Shown: piece by piece, positions 52,692-63,902 of the stretch
Numbering within the stretch: the stretch's first letter is position 1
Layout: each line of letters starts with the position of its first letter
Source of the DNA: Arabidopsis thaliana
Lineage: Eukaryota > Streptophyta > Magnoliopsida > Brassicales > Brassicaceae
NCBI RefSeq assembly: GCF_000001735.4
Contig: NC_003075.7
Coordinates: 17,733,001 to 17,797,000 of the forward strand
DNA: 64,000 nucleotides
Direction: 5' to 3'
Notes under the pieces: generated by a model
Told to the model about the DNA's origin: nothing
The model's database searches: none
Seen by the model: only the letters and a program-made list of their open reading frames with translations
Translations under genes and position numbers: made by a program

Positions 52692-54290
52692 ATGGTGAGA
52701 ACGCCGCGAAGAGGGCAGAGATCAAAGGGAATTAAAGTGAAGCATTGTATTCAGTTGACTCTATTGCTTGGTGTTGGGATATGGCTGATTTATCAAATGA
52801 AGCATTCACATGAGAAGAAAGCTGAGTTTGAAGGGACTTCAAAGATTGTTGTTGATGATATTGATAATACAGTTGTTAATCTTGGAAGGAAAGATCTTAG
52901 ACCGCGTATTGAGGAGACGAAAGATGTGAAGGACGAAGTGGAAGATGAAGAAGGGAGCAAGAATGAAGGAGGAGGAGACGTAAGTACTGATAAGGAGAAT
53001 GGTGATGAGATTGTAGAGAGGGAGGAGGAGGAAAAGGCTGTAGAAGAGAATAACGAGAAGGAAGCTGAAGGTACCGGGAATGAAGAGGGAAACGAGGATT
53101 CAAACAATGGAGAAAGTGAGAAGGTTGTTGATGAGAGTGAAGGTGGAAATGAGATAAGTAATGAGGAAGCTAGGGAGATCAATTACAAGGGAGATGATGC
53201 GTCGAGTGAGGTTATGCATGGGACGGAGGAGAAGAGCAATGAAAAGGTTGAAGTTGAGGGAGAAAGTAAATCTAATAGTACTGAAAATGTCAGTGTCCAT
53301 GAAGATGAGTCGGGTCCAAAGAATGAAGTATTGGAGGGTTCTGTTATTAAAGAAGTTTCTTTGAACACAACTGAGAATGGTAGTGATGATGGTGAGCAAC
53401 AAGAGACAAAGAGTGAGTTGGATTCAAAGACTGGTGAGAAGGGCTTTTCTGATTCTAATGGTGAATTGCCTGAGACTAACCTGTCAACTTCCAATGCAAC
53501 TGAAACTACAGAATCTTCTGGGAGTGATGAGTCAGGATCGAGCGGGAAATCCACTGGTTATCAACAAACGAAAAACGAAGAAGATGAGAAGGAAAAGGTA
53601 CAATCATCTGAAGAGGAAAGCAAAGTCAAAGAATCCGGGAAAAATGAGAAGGACGCGTCCTCGTCCCAAGACGAAAGTAAAGAGGAAAAACCCGAGAGAA
53701 AGAAGAAAGAAGAGTCTTCGTCCCAAGGGGAAGGTAAAGAAGAAGAACCCGAGAAAAGGGAGAAAGAAGACTCTTCATCCCAAGAGGAAAGTAAAGAGGA
53801 AGAACCTGAGAACAAAGAGAAAGAAGCGTCTTCCTCTCAGGAGGAGAATGAGATTAAAGAAACTGAGATAAAGGAGAAAGAAGAGTCTTCGTCCCAAGAG
53901 GGGAATGAGAACAAAGAAACAGAAAAAAAGTCTTCCGAATCTCAGAGAAAGGAAAACACCAACAGTGAGAAGAAAATTGAACAGGTGGAATCTACTGATT
54001 CTTCAAACACACAGAAGGGTGACGAACAGAAAACTGATGAAAGCAAGAGAGAATCCGGCAATGATACTTCAAATAAGGAAACAGAGGATGATAGTTCAAA
54101 AACAGAGTCAGAGAAGAAAGAGGAAAATAACAGAAATGGTGAAACAGAGGAGACCCAAAACGAACAAGAACAGACCAAGTCCGCTTTGGAAATTAGTCAC
54201 ACTCAAGATGTTAAGGATGCTCGAACTGATCTAGAAACTCTTCCTGAAACCAGCAATGGATTGATCAGCGACAAAGTTGCTGCTGAGTGA
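52692..54290 (+). CDS. Acidic, repetitive, membrane-anchored protein of unknown function (At4g37820-like)
   Basis: A single coding exon of 532 residues. The N terminus is basic (MVRTPRRGQRSKGIKVK), followed by one hydrophobic segment at about 19-36 that looks like a signal anchor. The rest is almost entirely Glu, Lys, Ser, Asn, Asp, Thr and Gly, with very few hydrophobic residues, and is expected to be disordered. Residues about 318-412 are five tandem 19-residue units built on EKEESSSQEESKEEEPE. No catalytic domain is present. Position fits At4g37820, annotated as an unknown protein. With the basic N terminus inside, the type II topology would put the acidic tail in the lumen or outside, but this is inference. 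Confidence 0.9.
   Translation: MVRTPRRGQRSKGIKVKHCIQLTLLLGVGIWLIYQMKHSHEKKAEFEGTSKIVVDDIDNTVVNLGRKDLRPRIEETKDVKDEVEDEEGSKNEGGGDVSTDKENGDEIVEREEEEKAVEENNEKEAEGTGNEEGNEDSNNGESEKVVDESEGGNEISNEEAREINYKGDDASSEVMHGTEEKSNEKVEVEGESKSNSTENVSVHEDESGPKNEVLEGSVIKEVSLNTTENGSDDGEQQETKSELDSKTGEKGFSDSNGELPETNLSTSNATETTESSGSDESGSSGKSTGYQQTKNEEDEKEKVQSSEEESKVKESGKNEKDASSSQDESKEEKPERKKKEESSSQGEGKEEEPEKREKEDSSSQEESKEEEPENKEKEASSSQEENEIKETEIKEKEESSSQEGNENKETEKKSSESQRKENTNSEKKIEQVESTDSSNTQKGDEQKTDESKRESGNDTSNKETEDDSSKTESEKKEENNRNGETEETQNEQEQTKSALEISHTQDVKDARTDLETLPETSNGLISDKVAAE
53643..53927 (+). repeat. Five 57-nt coding repeats (19 residues each)
   Basis: Units at 53643, 53700, 53757, 53814 and 53871. Each carries a KEKxxSSSQ core followed by an acidic stretch. 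The last two units are more diverged (NEIKETE, NENKETE). Confidence 0.85.
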
Positions 54291-54671
54291 TACTTGTTAA
54301 ATGTGTGAAGCTGTCATGTATTGTATGCATATTCTATACTTCTCACCAAATGACGGGACTTAAGTCCCAATCAAAGTAGTATTGAGTTTTTAATCGTAAT
54401 CAGTACATGTGTATGTATACTTTTATATCTAATTCTCTCTGAGTCTCTAATAATGAAGAAGTTTTTTTTTTTTTTTTTGAGATTGAATCACAAGAGATTT
54501 GAAGGAAACATAAGTCTTAGATAATTGACCAAGCAAAGTATTAACTTTTATTTCCCAACAAAAGAAAAGAGATTGGAGTAGCAAATCGTTGACAAACGGT
54601 GAGAACAAATACGGTAAAACATTTTAGCCTTTCAAATAAACCAAGAAGACGTTATTATGACCACGCAAGAC
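54291..54671. other. Convergent 3' gap with a T17 run
   Basis: Between two converging genes. It should hold both 3' UTRs, and has an uninterrupted run of 17 T at 54462-54478. Confidence 0.6.
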
Positions 54672-55762
54672 TCAGTGCTCTTTGTTGTGCTTCACCTCAA
54701 ACAGACCATCCGGACCTGAGAATGGCAAATAGAAAGCGTCAGATTCAGAAACTGATTCAGAAACCGACCCATTACGGATATTACAGAGATAATCTTTGAT
54801 GATCTCTTAAGGTTTTTAGGAGAGACAACTAAACAGCATTATCAAAGCTGAAGATCACGAAATGAAAGACAGTAAGATGGACGATAGGAAAACTGGAAAA
54901 GTACACATACCCCAAGGAAACTCCTTGTTGCGGATGTGCATATGCGGATAGGCCTGCAACAAGTAGACAATAATGGTTCATGACAGTTTCAGGCAATGTA
55001 TGCTTAAACTTAAAAAGCAGAATGAATGAGATAAACGAAATCAGTAAAGGCAAAAAATGTAGCTTTCGTAACATTCTCATCATCTGCATACTTCTATCCG
55101 TTTTCACTGGTGATATTAACATTGTCTCACACTAGGTGAGATTCCAAATCAGAAGTTATAATACTAAACCAATGGAGGAGTTGTAAGAGAAGCTTACAGG
55201 AGGGTCTTCGCCGTGATGATGGCCCTTGGATAAAACATAGACAGCTAGAGCAGTGCAACTAGCAATACCCAGATAAGTTATCTTCTCCCACTTCGCAGCT
55301 TCATCTGTGAAATATTAAAAAGAACAAAACTTTGATGAATAATCAAAAGTTATCATGTTCCAAGAAAAAAAAAATCGATCCTTTCAACAGAGAAATGTTG
55401 TAGATTTGATCCAATAAGACGCTTCAGATATTATGGAGAAAAATCAATTTCAAATTTGACCAATCGATCTACCAAATCAATTCAAAATTAGGTATCGGTT
55501 CAAAAATTGGAATCCGGGTGAAATTATACTGAATCTCAAAACCAATCTACGAATCTATAAACTCATCGAGGCGTTCTCCAAAATCAAATCAGAAAACCTA
55601 GATCGTCGTCAATGGAAAATGGTAAAAATAGAGAGGAGAGAAATTACAAGCATCGTCATGGCCGGCGGAAGAGGAAAAGTTTCGCTTAGGAGCGACGGAT
55701 GTCTTCGGAGCTGCGCGAGTCACTGCTCGGGAAAGAGCTGAACGTACAATCGCCGTTGCCAT
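54672..55762 (-). CDS. Cytochrome c oxidase subunit 6a-like protein (mitochondrial)
   Basis: Four exons read from the right: 55762-55648, 55304-55198, 54953-54911 and 54715-54672, giving 102 residues. The N terminus (MATAIVRSALSRAVTRAAPK) is Arg/Ala/Ser-rich and lacks acidic residues, as in mitochondrial presequences. One membrane segment spans about 48-65. The motif YPHMHIRNKEFPWGPDGLFE after it is the conserved core of COX VIa subunits. Expected place: complex IV in the inner mitochondrial membrane. Position fits At4g37830. Three site II motifs lie 114-141 nt upstream of the ATG, as is usual for plant nuclear genes of the respiratory chain. Confidence 0.93.
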
Positions 55763-55875
55763 TTTCCGGGATCTTCCTTGTTCTTTTTCTCTGCAAGTGT
55801 TGAGACTCTTTCCAAGAGGGTTATGTGACTCACTAATCTGGCGTCGTTGAATCTAAAGTCTAAACCCAAGTTTAA

Positions 55876-55903
55876 TGGGCCTTTTATGGGCTATTTTAGC
55901 CCA
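55876..55903. promoter_or_regulatory. Triple site II motif, COX6a-like promoter
   Basis: TGGGCC 55876-55881, TGGGCT 55887-55892 and AGCCCA 55898-55903 within 28 nt, about 114-141 nt before the ATG. Site II motifs recruit TCP-type factors and coordinate nuclear respiratory genes in Arabidopsis. Confidence 0.75.
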
Positions 55904-56095
55904 TCATTGTTTTGTTTTCTTATCAACAATTTTACTTATGTACATACATACTAGTCATTGAAGGATGTTGAAGATTGAAGATGAATGAAGTTTAGATGGA
56001 ATCTTTGATGTTTTAAATCTTGTTTGTAGCTTCATATAAAAAAAAGTTGGATTATGTTAAAGTCTTATGTGTAATCAAATGTTCAACTTTTTCCT

Positions 56096-56685
56096 TTATT
56101 CAACAAAGGATTCGTATCTATAACATTTTAGAGAGAGAGAAAAAAAAAAAAAAATTGTCTTGGCCAAAAGTCCACTGAGTGCTTGTAACCGAGTTGCAAA
56201 AACTGAATTAAGGAGAATGTTATCGTTGCAACAACCTTTGTATAGTTCACCTCCATATGTCATCTCCTAAAGTCAAGAAAACATAAAAACAGGAAACTAG
56301 CAAAATGAGAAAAAACTTGTTCCAATTTTCATATGTTCAGAAAATATTCAACTCACTTCGATTTCTTCATCTACGATTCTTTGAATCCAATTTTCAGTTA
56401 TAAGCTTCAACCTGTGTAACAAATGGCTGCACAACAAAATGCAAAACGAAATATTTTTAGTATCTCAAAATAGATTTTTTTTGGTGACCTCTAAAAACCA
56501 CACAACTTTCAGAAGAAGAACGACGAAAAATTAATAATAGAGGAGGAGAGGAGGAGCAACATCACTACTATTTCTATTTTTTCAGCCAATCAGAGTGCTC
56601 CGGAATTCGCCCACTCGCACCAACTTCACCTCACGCGCTCCATTTCATAACCAGATGCACCGACCTCGCGTTTCGCGCGTGTCAT
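56096..56685 (-). CDS. Unrecognised three-exon small gene (or recent pseudogene)
   Basis: Read from the right: exon 1 56685-56630 (ATG, donor GAG/GTGAAG), exon 2 56426-56357 (acceptor TGTGCAG, donor GAA/GTGAGT) and exon 3 56266-56096 (acceptor CTTTAG). Phases match at both joins, giving 98 residues. Introns are 203 and 90 nt. Exon 2 encodes LKLITENWIQRIVDEEIE and exon 3 EMTYGGELYKGCCNDNILL followed by NSVFATRLQALSGLLAKT, amphipathic and not low-complexity. The last 19 residues come from a T15 plus CT tract and look added on. AATAAA at 56095-56100 overlaps the stop. Exon 1 is the least certain: the TTTCGCGC (E2F-like) site at 56671-56678 and a CCAAT box near 56586 could instead mark a promoter, with transcription starting further in. 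I do not recognise the family. Confidence 0.5.
56671..56678 (+). promoter_or_regulatory. E2F-like site TTTCGCGC
   Basis: Matches the E2F consensus TTTSSCGC. It lies in a GC-rich island (about 56580-56700) that also has a CCAAT box. Suggests cell-cycle-linked transcription of the small gene here, if the gene is real. Confidence 0.4.
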
Positions 56686-57146
56686 CAATTTCTGTAGGGG
56701 TAAACCCACAAAATCATGTTTATTTCTAATCTACTCGCTTTGTTTCCAAAATACCAACGCGTGATCTCGAAAGCATTTTTTTTTTTTTTTTTTCTCAAAA
56801 CCGTATTAATTATATAATGCAAACCGAACCCAAATTAATTTTGATTTTAAAACCATGTAAACCGAACCAAAGATTGGAATAGTTGGGATGATAAAGAAGC
56901 TTGGAAACTAAAGATTCTCACTTTCACTAGTGAATAATACATTCATTTTTTAAAAAGTTTTTTTTTCTGTTGTTTTATTTCTTTCTAAAAACCAAAATAA
57001 ATTTGGAATTTTATTTTCATTTCTAGTTAATAAAAAATAATTTATATTGTAATTTTAACTTAAATTGTAATTAAATAGACATGACTAAACAAAATAAAAT
57101 TTAGTTCTTATTTGATTGTAAGAACTACAAAAAAGAATCATCATCG

Positions 57147-59198
57147 TCACTTGCTTTCAGAATCTTGATGACCGTCGCCACATGCGGCAAGGAAGAGAGC
57201 TCCGGCAGCAGATCCACCGTGAGAATGCTCAATGACGACGTGATCTGATAACTCATCACCAAGCATTTCCCAAACGCTGCTATGAAGATAGTTTCTAAAT
57301 ACCCTATAATGATCATACAATCCTCCTTCAACTATCACAATGCTCATTTTCTTCTCTAATCTTCCAAGCTTCTTTATCATCCCAACTATTCCTGCTCCCG
57401 CTAAACGAGCCGCTCGTTCCGCGACTACATCGCATACTTCAACTACAACTTCTCTCGCCGCAAGAGTTGAATCCATTATCTGCATATGGTTCACACAAGA
57501 TATTCAAGATTTGTTTGTTTTTAATACAAACGCAAAAAGACTATCGAAATTTCTAAAGCGAATGAGTCTCTATGAAGCTTACACCGAAAACTTCCTTGAG
57601 CTTTTTGTTTACAGTCTCCCGTTCTTCGGATATATCTTGATGCATTGCAGCCATATCTGGAGACCTAAAACATGCTCGGAAAACCGCAGTTTAGTCTATA
57701 GTTTCATAACTTAGTCTAAGAGAAGTATATAGTTAAGGTACCATAAAATGTAAGGAATTGTGAGTTTTGGAGGTAGTGTATCTCCAAAGAGAGCAGATTC
57801 TTCAGACATTTTTAGTAACACTCTTCTTACTATCTCCCCTAAGTATCTTCCTGACACCATCTTCTCAAATATCTTCAAACAGAGAAACAGACAAATTTCT
57901 CAAAACACACTATAGAAAGTACTAATCGGTATGTGTTCTTACTCGATGTCCGGGATTCAAGCTTTCCGCGTCAAGAGAAGCATCGAACTCGGTTATAGGA
58001 AGATGGCAAGATCTGAAATCTCCCCACTCTGTGCTAACAACCTATAATCTTACCAAGTACAACCACTTGATATAAAAACTTTGGAAAGCTCTATGATATT
58101 GAACTAAGTGTGTTGAAAGTATCTTAACATACGATCTCTTGTGGCTCACGTATCGCAGATTTCCACCTCGATATCTCTTGAGCTTGTTCAATGTAAGCAG
58201 CGTTGGTTCCCATACCTAATGATACTGCAGCCACAGTGTCCTTGTGATAATACCTTCCTCCAGCCAATTCTCCTATAGTATTATCCACCTGATTTCAAAA
58301 ACCAGATTCTCAAAAGATACATTAAAAGTCTTAGATTAATCGTCATTGCGGATTATCTTTAGACTTGCTTACCAGCGCTGTGTTCATCCGAATTTTCAGA
58401 CCGTGTGTTTCCAGTGATTCATTCATATCATTCACCAAATCTTTCAAAACCTTCTCATCATCGTCATTTGCTAAACTCTTCCTATGTATCGACGAGATTG
58501 AATGTGACCCAATCTGCTCAACAGAGCGCGTCAACGTAAACCCGAGATTCTTCACTTCTTCTGCTTCTCCACCGGGATTCATCGCAAGAAATTTAACAAG
58601 CTCCAATGATATGAAATCGCACAACTCCTGGATCCAAATAAAACTCCAGCTTCATGTAACCTAACGTGTTAATCAAGAAATCTTGTATCTCTATTCATAC
58701 CTTGAAAGAACCATTTAAAACATCGTCAGGGATCGGAATCTCATGCTTCTGTACATCGGAAATAGGCTCTTCGTTACCACCTAGCGTCCCACGTAACAGT
58801 AATAGTTCCTTGCCTCTCAAGTTGACTCCATAGTGTACCCCTTTCTCATCACTACACGTTAAACACCGTTAAATAACGCTCATCTAAGGCTCTCTGTATC
58901 AAAAACAGAGGATTCTGATTTACCCGGAAGGGAGAGAACCGGTGAATGAAACGAGCATGTTGAGGGAACCGCAACACTCGGCGGTTAAAGAGGCGGTCAT
59001 GTCGGCGACCAAGGCGTCCGCCACCGCCCAAAGCTTCGAAACCGGCGTGGCGCATTCTCTAGCGAATTTCCTCAAAATTCTCTGCGTATGTTTCAACCGC
59101 CGCTCTTTCCTCCGGATCCACCGACCCATTAGTACACCTGCTGCAACCGCCGTAATGGTTGCAGCCGTCACGGCCAGAACCACCTCTTTCCTGGTCAT
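57147..59198 (-). CDS. HKL3: Hexokinase-like 3, probably non-catalytic
   Basis: Eight exons read from the right: 59198-58924, 58851-58701, 58627-58373, 58288-58133, 58041-57943, 57872-57742, 57664-57583 and 57479-57147, giving 493 residues. A membrane anchor (about 7-25, then RWIRRKERR) resembles type-B mitochondrial-surface hexokinases. Both hexokinase lobes are present: [28 protein letters not shown] and GGLYDHY are kept. Active-site elements are altered. The phosphate-1 loop, normally LGGTNFRVL, reads LRGKELLLL (103-111). The sugar-contact segment reads [11 protein letters not shown] (170-180). The catalytic NDT is DNT (229-231), with Asn where the Asp should be. The start is the ATG at 59198; the in-frame GTG at 59207 is not needed. 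Fits HKL3 (At4g37840); a signalling or scaffold role is inference. Confidence 0.95.
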
Positions 59199-61049
59199 TT
59201 TTACCACAGAATATGTTTTTTTTTCGATCTCTGATTAACACAGTAACAATCTCAAAGAAAATAAGATGTGTTCGGTGTTCCTCTTGTTAGCTTTTTTTGC
59301 GTATCAAGTTGAATCATTCAAACTTTTTTTTTTCTCACTAAACCGGATAACTCGGTTTAAGCAAAATTTACTTTTGGGTTATCAGTATGAAATATTTTTG
59401 GTTTGATTTGGTATGGAGAGAAGAAACATCGGTCTGGTTCTGTTTAAGTAAAAAACAACCGCAAGTATAGTGTTTCGTAATTACTTGGCGATATCTTCAC
59501 TAGGTCGCGATTTTCCATGTGAAACAAATTTAAGCTATCATTAAAAAAACGTTTTTACAATTGAGTTATTTTATTCGTATCATTAATTGCTCTCTTTTTC
59601 ATAAACAAAGAACACAAGTTGCTCAATCTTCGTTGAGAAATTAATGAGTAAATATAGATTAAGGGGAGGGGTCTAATTGTGCACACGTGATATCACCTGA
59701 TGTAGCTCACATGGTGCGATTCCTGTGATTTGTCATACTTGTCCCTTGTAGGTGGAGCCGTGGAGGCTTCGAGGCGAGTGGATCATTTCATTTTTTAATG
59801 TAACTACAATGACAATACTAAAGCACTCTAATGAAGAATTTGAAATATTTTTAATGTGTGAAAATAAATGATAGTCCTTATTGATTTAAATAAATTGAGG
59901 AAAAGTTATCTACAATATCATAAGATAATAATTTCTTATGCTTTTTTATTAGTGTTTTATATTAATGGCGAGCTGTTTTAATGGTTAACTCTCTCGATTA
60001 CTGAAAATATAAGAATTTTGATAATTACTAAAAATGTAAGGTTTTTTAAAGTTGAGAATGAAAGGACATATACCCTCCTAATCATCAAAAAATATACTAT
60101 TGAAAAGTGTACTTAAAAATAATAATCAATCGCAAAACTACCTTGAAATTGAGGCAGATAATATGTGAACATTTATAGCAAATATAGTTTCTAGCTCAAA
60201 TGAGCTTTATTTAGAAGGGAAAAAAAAAGAAGAAAAAATGGAATTATTTATAAGAACCAAAAACAATTGTGGAGAAATAGAGATTGCCGAAAGGCAACCT
60301 TCAAGTTATATTTCATTGATTTTTCATAAGACATGTGATTAGCCTTGCAAGAAAACCTAGTTACATGTATGATGGGATATAGATGGCTTTGTAGCCATGT
60401 GGTGTATGGATTTATATATAGCTAGGGTGCTCTAATGGAGTAAATGGATTCTTAAGTTCTTTTTGGAATATGAATATAGTGTCATAAAATAAATTGTTCA
60501 TTTTTCTAATTGACTAATTTGAATTTTGACCATGCTTGTTAATATGTAGCTTTATATTATTATTTCTCTAACTGTTTAAGATTGATAGAGTAAAGTGACC
60601 CGGTTTCACACAATGATACTGAGTCCACTGAATTTAGAAATTTTCCACGTTTCGATTTCATTTATATATGCCAAAAATAGCATTTCCCCATTTTTCAGCA
60701 TATTACGTAGTTTTGTTATTATTCAACTATATATATAACGGAAAAAGATTGGTTAGAGTAAGTGATGCATTATAGAGCGAGTCGTCATGTCATATATGTC
60801 GTGTGGATGTCGACCTTTAGATTATATATATATAGGTAGATGATAATGTAATTAACTTAACTAATTATAGTGTTTTTGGATTGGTATTGGATCCTGAATA
60901 AAGTATGCTATGCATTTGAAAGCAACATCAGTCACATGCAGCATGTGATTGTTCGTACAGCGTAACATCGCAATTGCGAGTGTTGGAGTCAACACAAGTT
61001 CTGACGAGAAGGAGAGAAGAATAGGCGTTGAGATACAAGTAAATAGATC

Positions 61050-61100
61050 AACCAATCGAACTCTAATTTTTTATTTCGTAACCAATCAAACTCTAATTTT
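61050..61100. repeat. 21-nt direct repeat, one mismatch
   Basis: AACCAATCGAACTCTAATTT at 61050 recurs at 61080 with G changed to A (period 30). The 9-nt spacer is TTATTTCGT. Confidence 0.85.
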
Positions 61101-62387
61101 AAGTTCATATATGTATAGAAAAAAAATATTATTTATTAATGCAACCAATAAATACCATTACTAGGTAAATAACTAACTCCTAACAACATGGATGTGACGA
61201 AGTTTCTTTATGGTTACGGTTTGGTATTGCCGTCCAAAACAGCCATATGACAATATGACTGCGTCATACAAATGTTCTTGTGTAATTAGTTTGTCATCTT
61301 ATAGCCATAAAAGTATATTGAATTGAACCACTCTTTTCAATTATCTTTCTGGGTTATATAGTAGATTATATAATTTTGGTAACTTTCAGATTATTGATTT
61401 GGATTATTTCTAAATTTATAATACTAGCTAGCGTTGGATTATTTGGACCTAACAAAGACAAATCCGGCGGAGTTATAATTGGTCACATTATTTTGACCTA
61501 ATTGATACTGACATACCGCTACCGTAATCAAGAATATAAACTAAAATAACGATATGTCACGTTTTTAATTTGATTATAATAACCTCTTATATGTCTTTGG
61601 TAACCCGGTTCGTATTTGTAAGGAAGCTGCTTATTTATTTGTTGTATTTTTTTTTTTGTCTTTTTGCACGGAATAAATAAAAGTAATGAGAAGTACTGGA
61701 GAAAAGTTTTAATCAAGATAGTTTTGTTTTAAATATAAAAAGACAGGAAGGAGAGTTGACGAAAACAAATGACGAAACAAAAAATAGGTGAGTTGTCGCG
61801 TCAATGATAGAAACATTTAGGTTTTGACAGCGACCCAAATTCCATGATACATGTGTTGTACTTGTATACTAAAAACTTTTACATTAGCTATCTGCTATTA
61901 TATCTTACACTGCTATTTACAGTTGTATTTATCAAGGAGCGCTCTACTAAAATACCACTTATGAAGTTGTTATTCCTAAGGATATATCATAATTATAAAA
62001 AATCCTAGATATAGACAAAGTTTTTGAAATGTTCTTAGAGGAAATGAATGGTAGGAAGGTGTCAAAATTTTCGATGCCATTTTGGGAAAAAGAAATACTT
62101 TATTGTTTTGAAAATCAATTCATAAGTTTGTTAATTTGAACATAAGAATATTCAGGACATGTACGTCAATTTATATCCACCCCAATGGGGTTAGATCGCT
62201 TAAAGGCAACTATGGTTAGTTTGGACTTTTGAAACGTATAAATCGTTTTCTCTTTTTATTTCAAACTAGTAATAGTAGAAAGTAATAAGTTAGCGATTAA
62301 TTGGCACATATATGTCGTATAAAAAGATAACTAAACATTTGAACCAAACAAAAGATAACTAAACATCAATTTCTAATTTCTAATTGG

Positions 62388-62568
62388 CACTATATCCAGG
62401 TGCAAAACGTCTGAATCGTGTATATATAATAAATCTGGAGCTAGATTCACATAATCTTCACTGGATCATATTATCATAAATACCCTTTTTTGTCTAGTTC
62501 CGTTGCAATAATATGTAATATATATATTATATATACACGATTCAGACGTTTTGCACCTGGATATAGTG
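62388..62568. repeat. Perfect 44-bp inverted repeat with 93-nt loop
   Basis: 62388-62431 is the exact complement of 62525-62568. Ends read CACTATATCC and GGATATAGTG. The transcript of either strand would form a 44-bp perfect stem. The adjoining three bases (TGG on the left, TTT on the right) do not form a target-site duplication. The loop holds a second small palindrome at about 62432-62448. Candidates: a young hairpin-RNA locus, or a foldback element of the MITE type. Confidence 0.9.
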
Positions 62569-63361
62569 TTTGTATATATGCATATGTACACATATTATCT
62601 ATTGTTTTGTGAAATGTGAAACCATAATTGTTCATTTTTCGCATTGCGGATATAATATTTTTATTATAGCTGAAAGAAAGAGAAGGATAGTTATCCACTT
62701 TCCGAATCCACGATTTGTCCAACTTTGTTAGTATCCTATGATTATCCTTGTTGTTCTCTAACACGGAAGGAAAGACTTGGTCGTCATGCCGCATTCCTTG
62801 CCTTGATTATCCAAGTGATAATTTTTTTTTTTATTATGATTTTCTGAATCTAGAATGTCTTGGACTGGGTACTTTGTTGTATTTGACAGTGCTAATTTAC
62901 CATATGTTACTTTGAATTCAAATTACTCTTACTCATAATGACAGTAATCAATCAAATTCAATATAAATTGCTCTAAATTTTTGTGCACCAATAACTTGCT
63001 CTAACTCCTCCCAAAAAATTATTACTACAAACTTTAGTGATTTGGTATAAGATTGAACAGACTTACAAAATATAAACCATATAATACAAATACATAAACG
63101 GAAGTGCTTTACATCTTTGGAAACAGCAATATAATACATAAAGGGGGAAAGAACCAAATAGAGAAAAAAAGAGAAGTGAATTTTCAACTAATTTAATCTT
63201 ATTTATATATAGAATTATAGATAATTAACAGATAAGAAAACCTCCAATCAAACTTATAAAAAAAAAAAAACATTTTCATGGCAAACCACTTATGTTTCGT
63301 CCATGTGTTCAACAAGATCTCCCACAGTAGAAATTGACGAGAAGCATGAAAGTTAATACAA

Positions 63362-63902
63362 TCATATGAAATTCGACAAAGCAGACCTTAAGCTCTTTAC
63401 AACATCCATGAGTGTCATGTCGAAATCACTCTCCTTCTGAAAAATAAACATCAAGCGATGTTACTCTAAAATTAAGAACAAGTTCTTCATTTATATGTAT
63501 AAGTGTATGCCTGAATATACATTTGCATACCTTAGCTATAATGGTGATATCAAGAGTTGGTCCAAAATTCAATACACTTGAATTAGTTATCAAGATATGA
63601 AGTTTCTCAATCTCGGCCATAATCTTGGCAAGATGACCCTTTTGCTTCTCGCAAAGGATCTTGATTAGAACATCTTCATCCGAGAATCTTACCTCGATCT
63701 CGGGAAGATCCAAGTCCGAGAAGCCATCTTCACAAGAAGAAGAGAATGATTGATTATTATCGTCCAAGATCAGCTTAGACTTCTTCACAAGAACCATTGA
63801 TTCCAATCTTCTTTCTTTCTTCTGTTCCTCCAACTCTCCCACTCTTTCTTGGAGATACTTTATATGCTTTAATGCATCTCCCAACACAGAAGCCTTGTCC
63901 AT
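63362..63902 (-). CDS. bHLH25: bHLH25 transcription factor, 3' end only
   Basis: Two 3' exons read from the right: 63902-63531 (124 codons) and 63436-63362 (24 codons plus stop TGA). The upstream exon lies beyond the window; 63903-64000 is intron. The visible part starts MDKASVLGDALKHIKYLQER, the second helix of the bHLH domain running into a coiled coil. The intron just before MDKAS is at the usual place in this family. The C-terminal half (LPEIEVRFSDEDVLIKILCE onward) is the ACT-like domain of subgroup IVa. Basic region and helix 1 are missing from view. Sequence and place fit bHLH25 (At4g37850), a relative of NAI1; bHLH18, 19 and 20 are alternatives by sequence alone. Confidence 0.88.

Larger units (their letters stand above)
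59199..63361. other. Intergenic region between HKL3 and bHLH25
   Basis: No recognised gene. It holds a 21-nt direct repeat (61050-61100), two 17-nt repeats near 62322 and 62350, the 44-bp inverted repeat at 62388-62568, and a GC-richer patch at 59690-59790. A 106-codon minus-strand frame at 62474-62794 overlaps one arm of the inverted repeat. Confidence 0.6.

Noticed and set aside
52793..54178. Several long minus-strand and alternate-frame ORFs over the acidic repeat gene
   Set aside because: The purine-rich Glu/Lys codons leave few stops in other frames. The Ser/Phe- or Arg/Lys-only compositions are by-products.
59199..59207. In-frame GTG upstream of the HKL3 ATG as a possible start
   Set aside because: Plant nuclear genes rarely start at GTG, and the ATG at 59198 gives the known 493-residue length.
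59690..59830. GC-rich patch with an acceptor-like TTGTAG before an open frame reading VEPWRLRGEWII
   Set aside because: No upstream exon or start was found, and the frame soon runs into AT-rich noise.
62388..62568. Reading the inverted repeat as a CACTA transposon
   Set aside because: The ends start CACTA and end TAGTG, but there is no matching 3-bp target duplication and the ends differ from the CACTACAAGAA type I recall for Arabidopsis.
62474..62794. 106-codon minus-strand frame overlapping the inverted repeat
   Set aside because: Its C-terminal part is simply the repeat arm, and no motif is recognised. Its N-terminal half looks slightly protein-like but is not enough to call.
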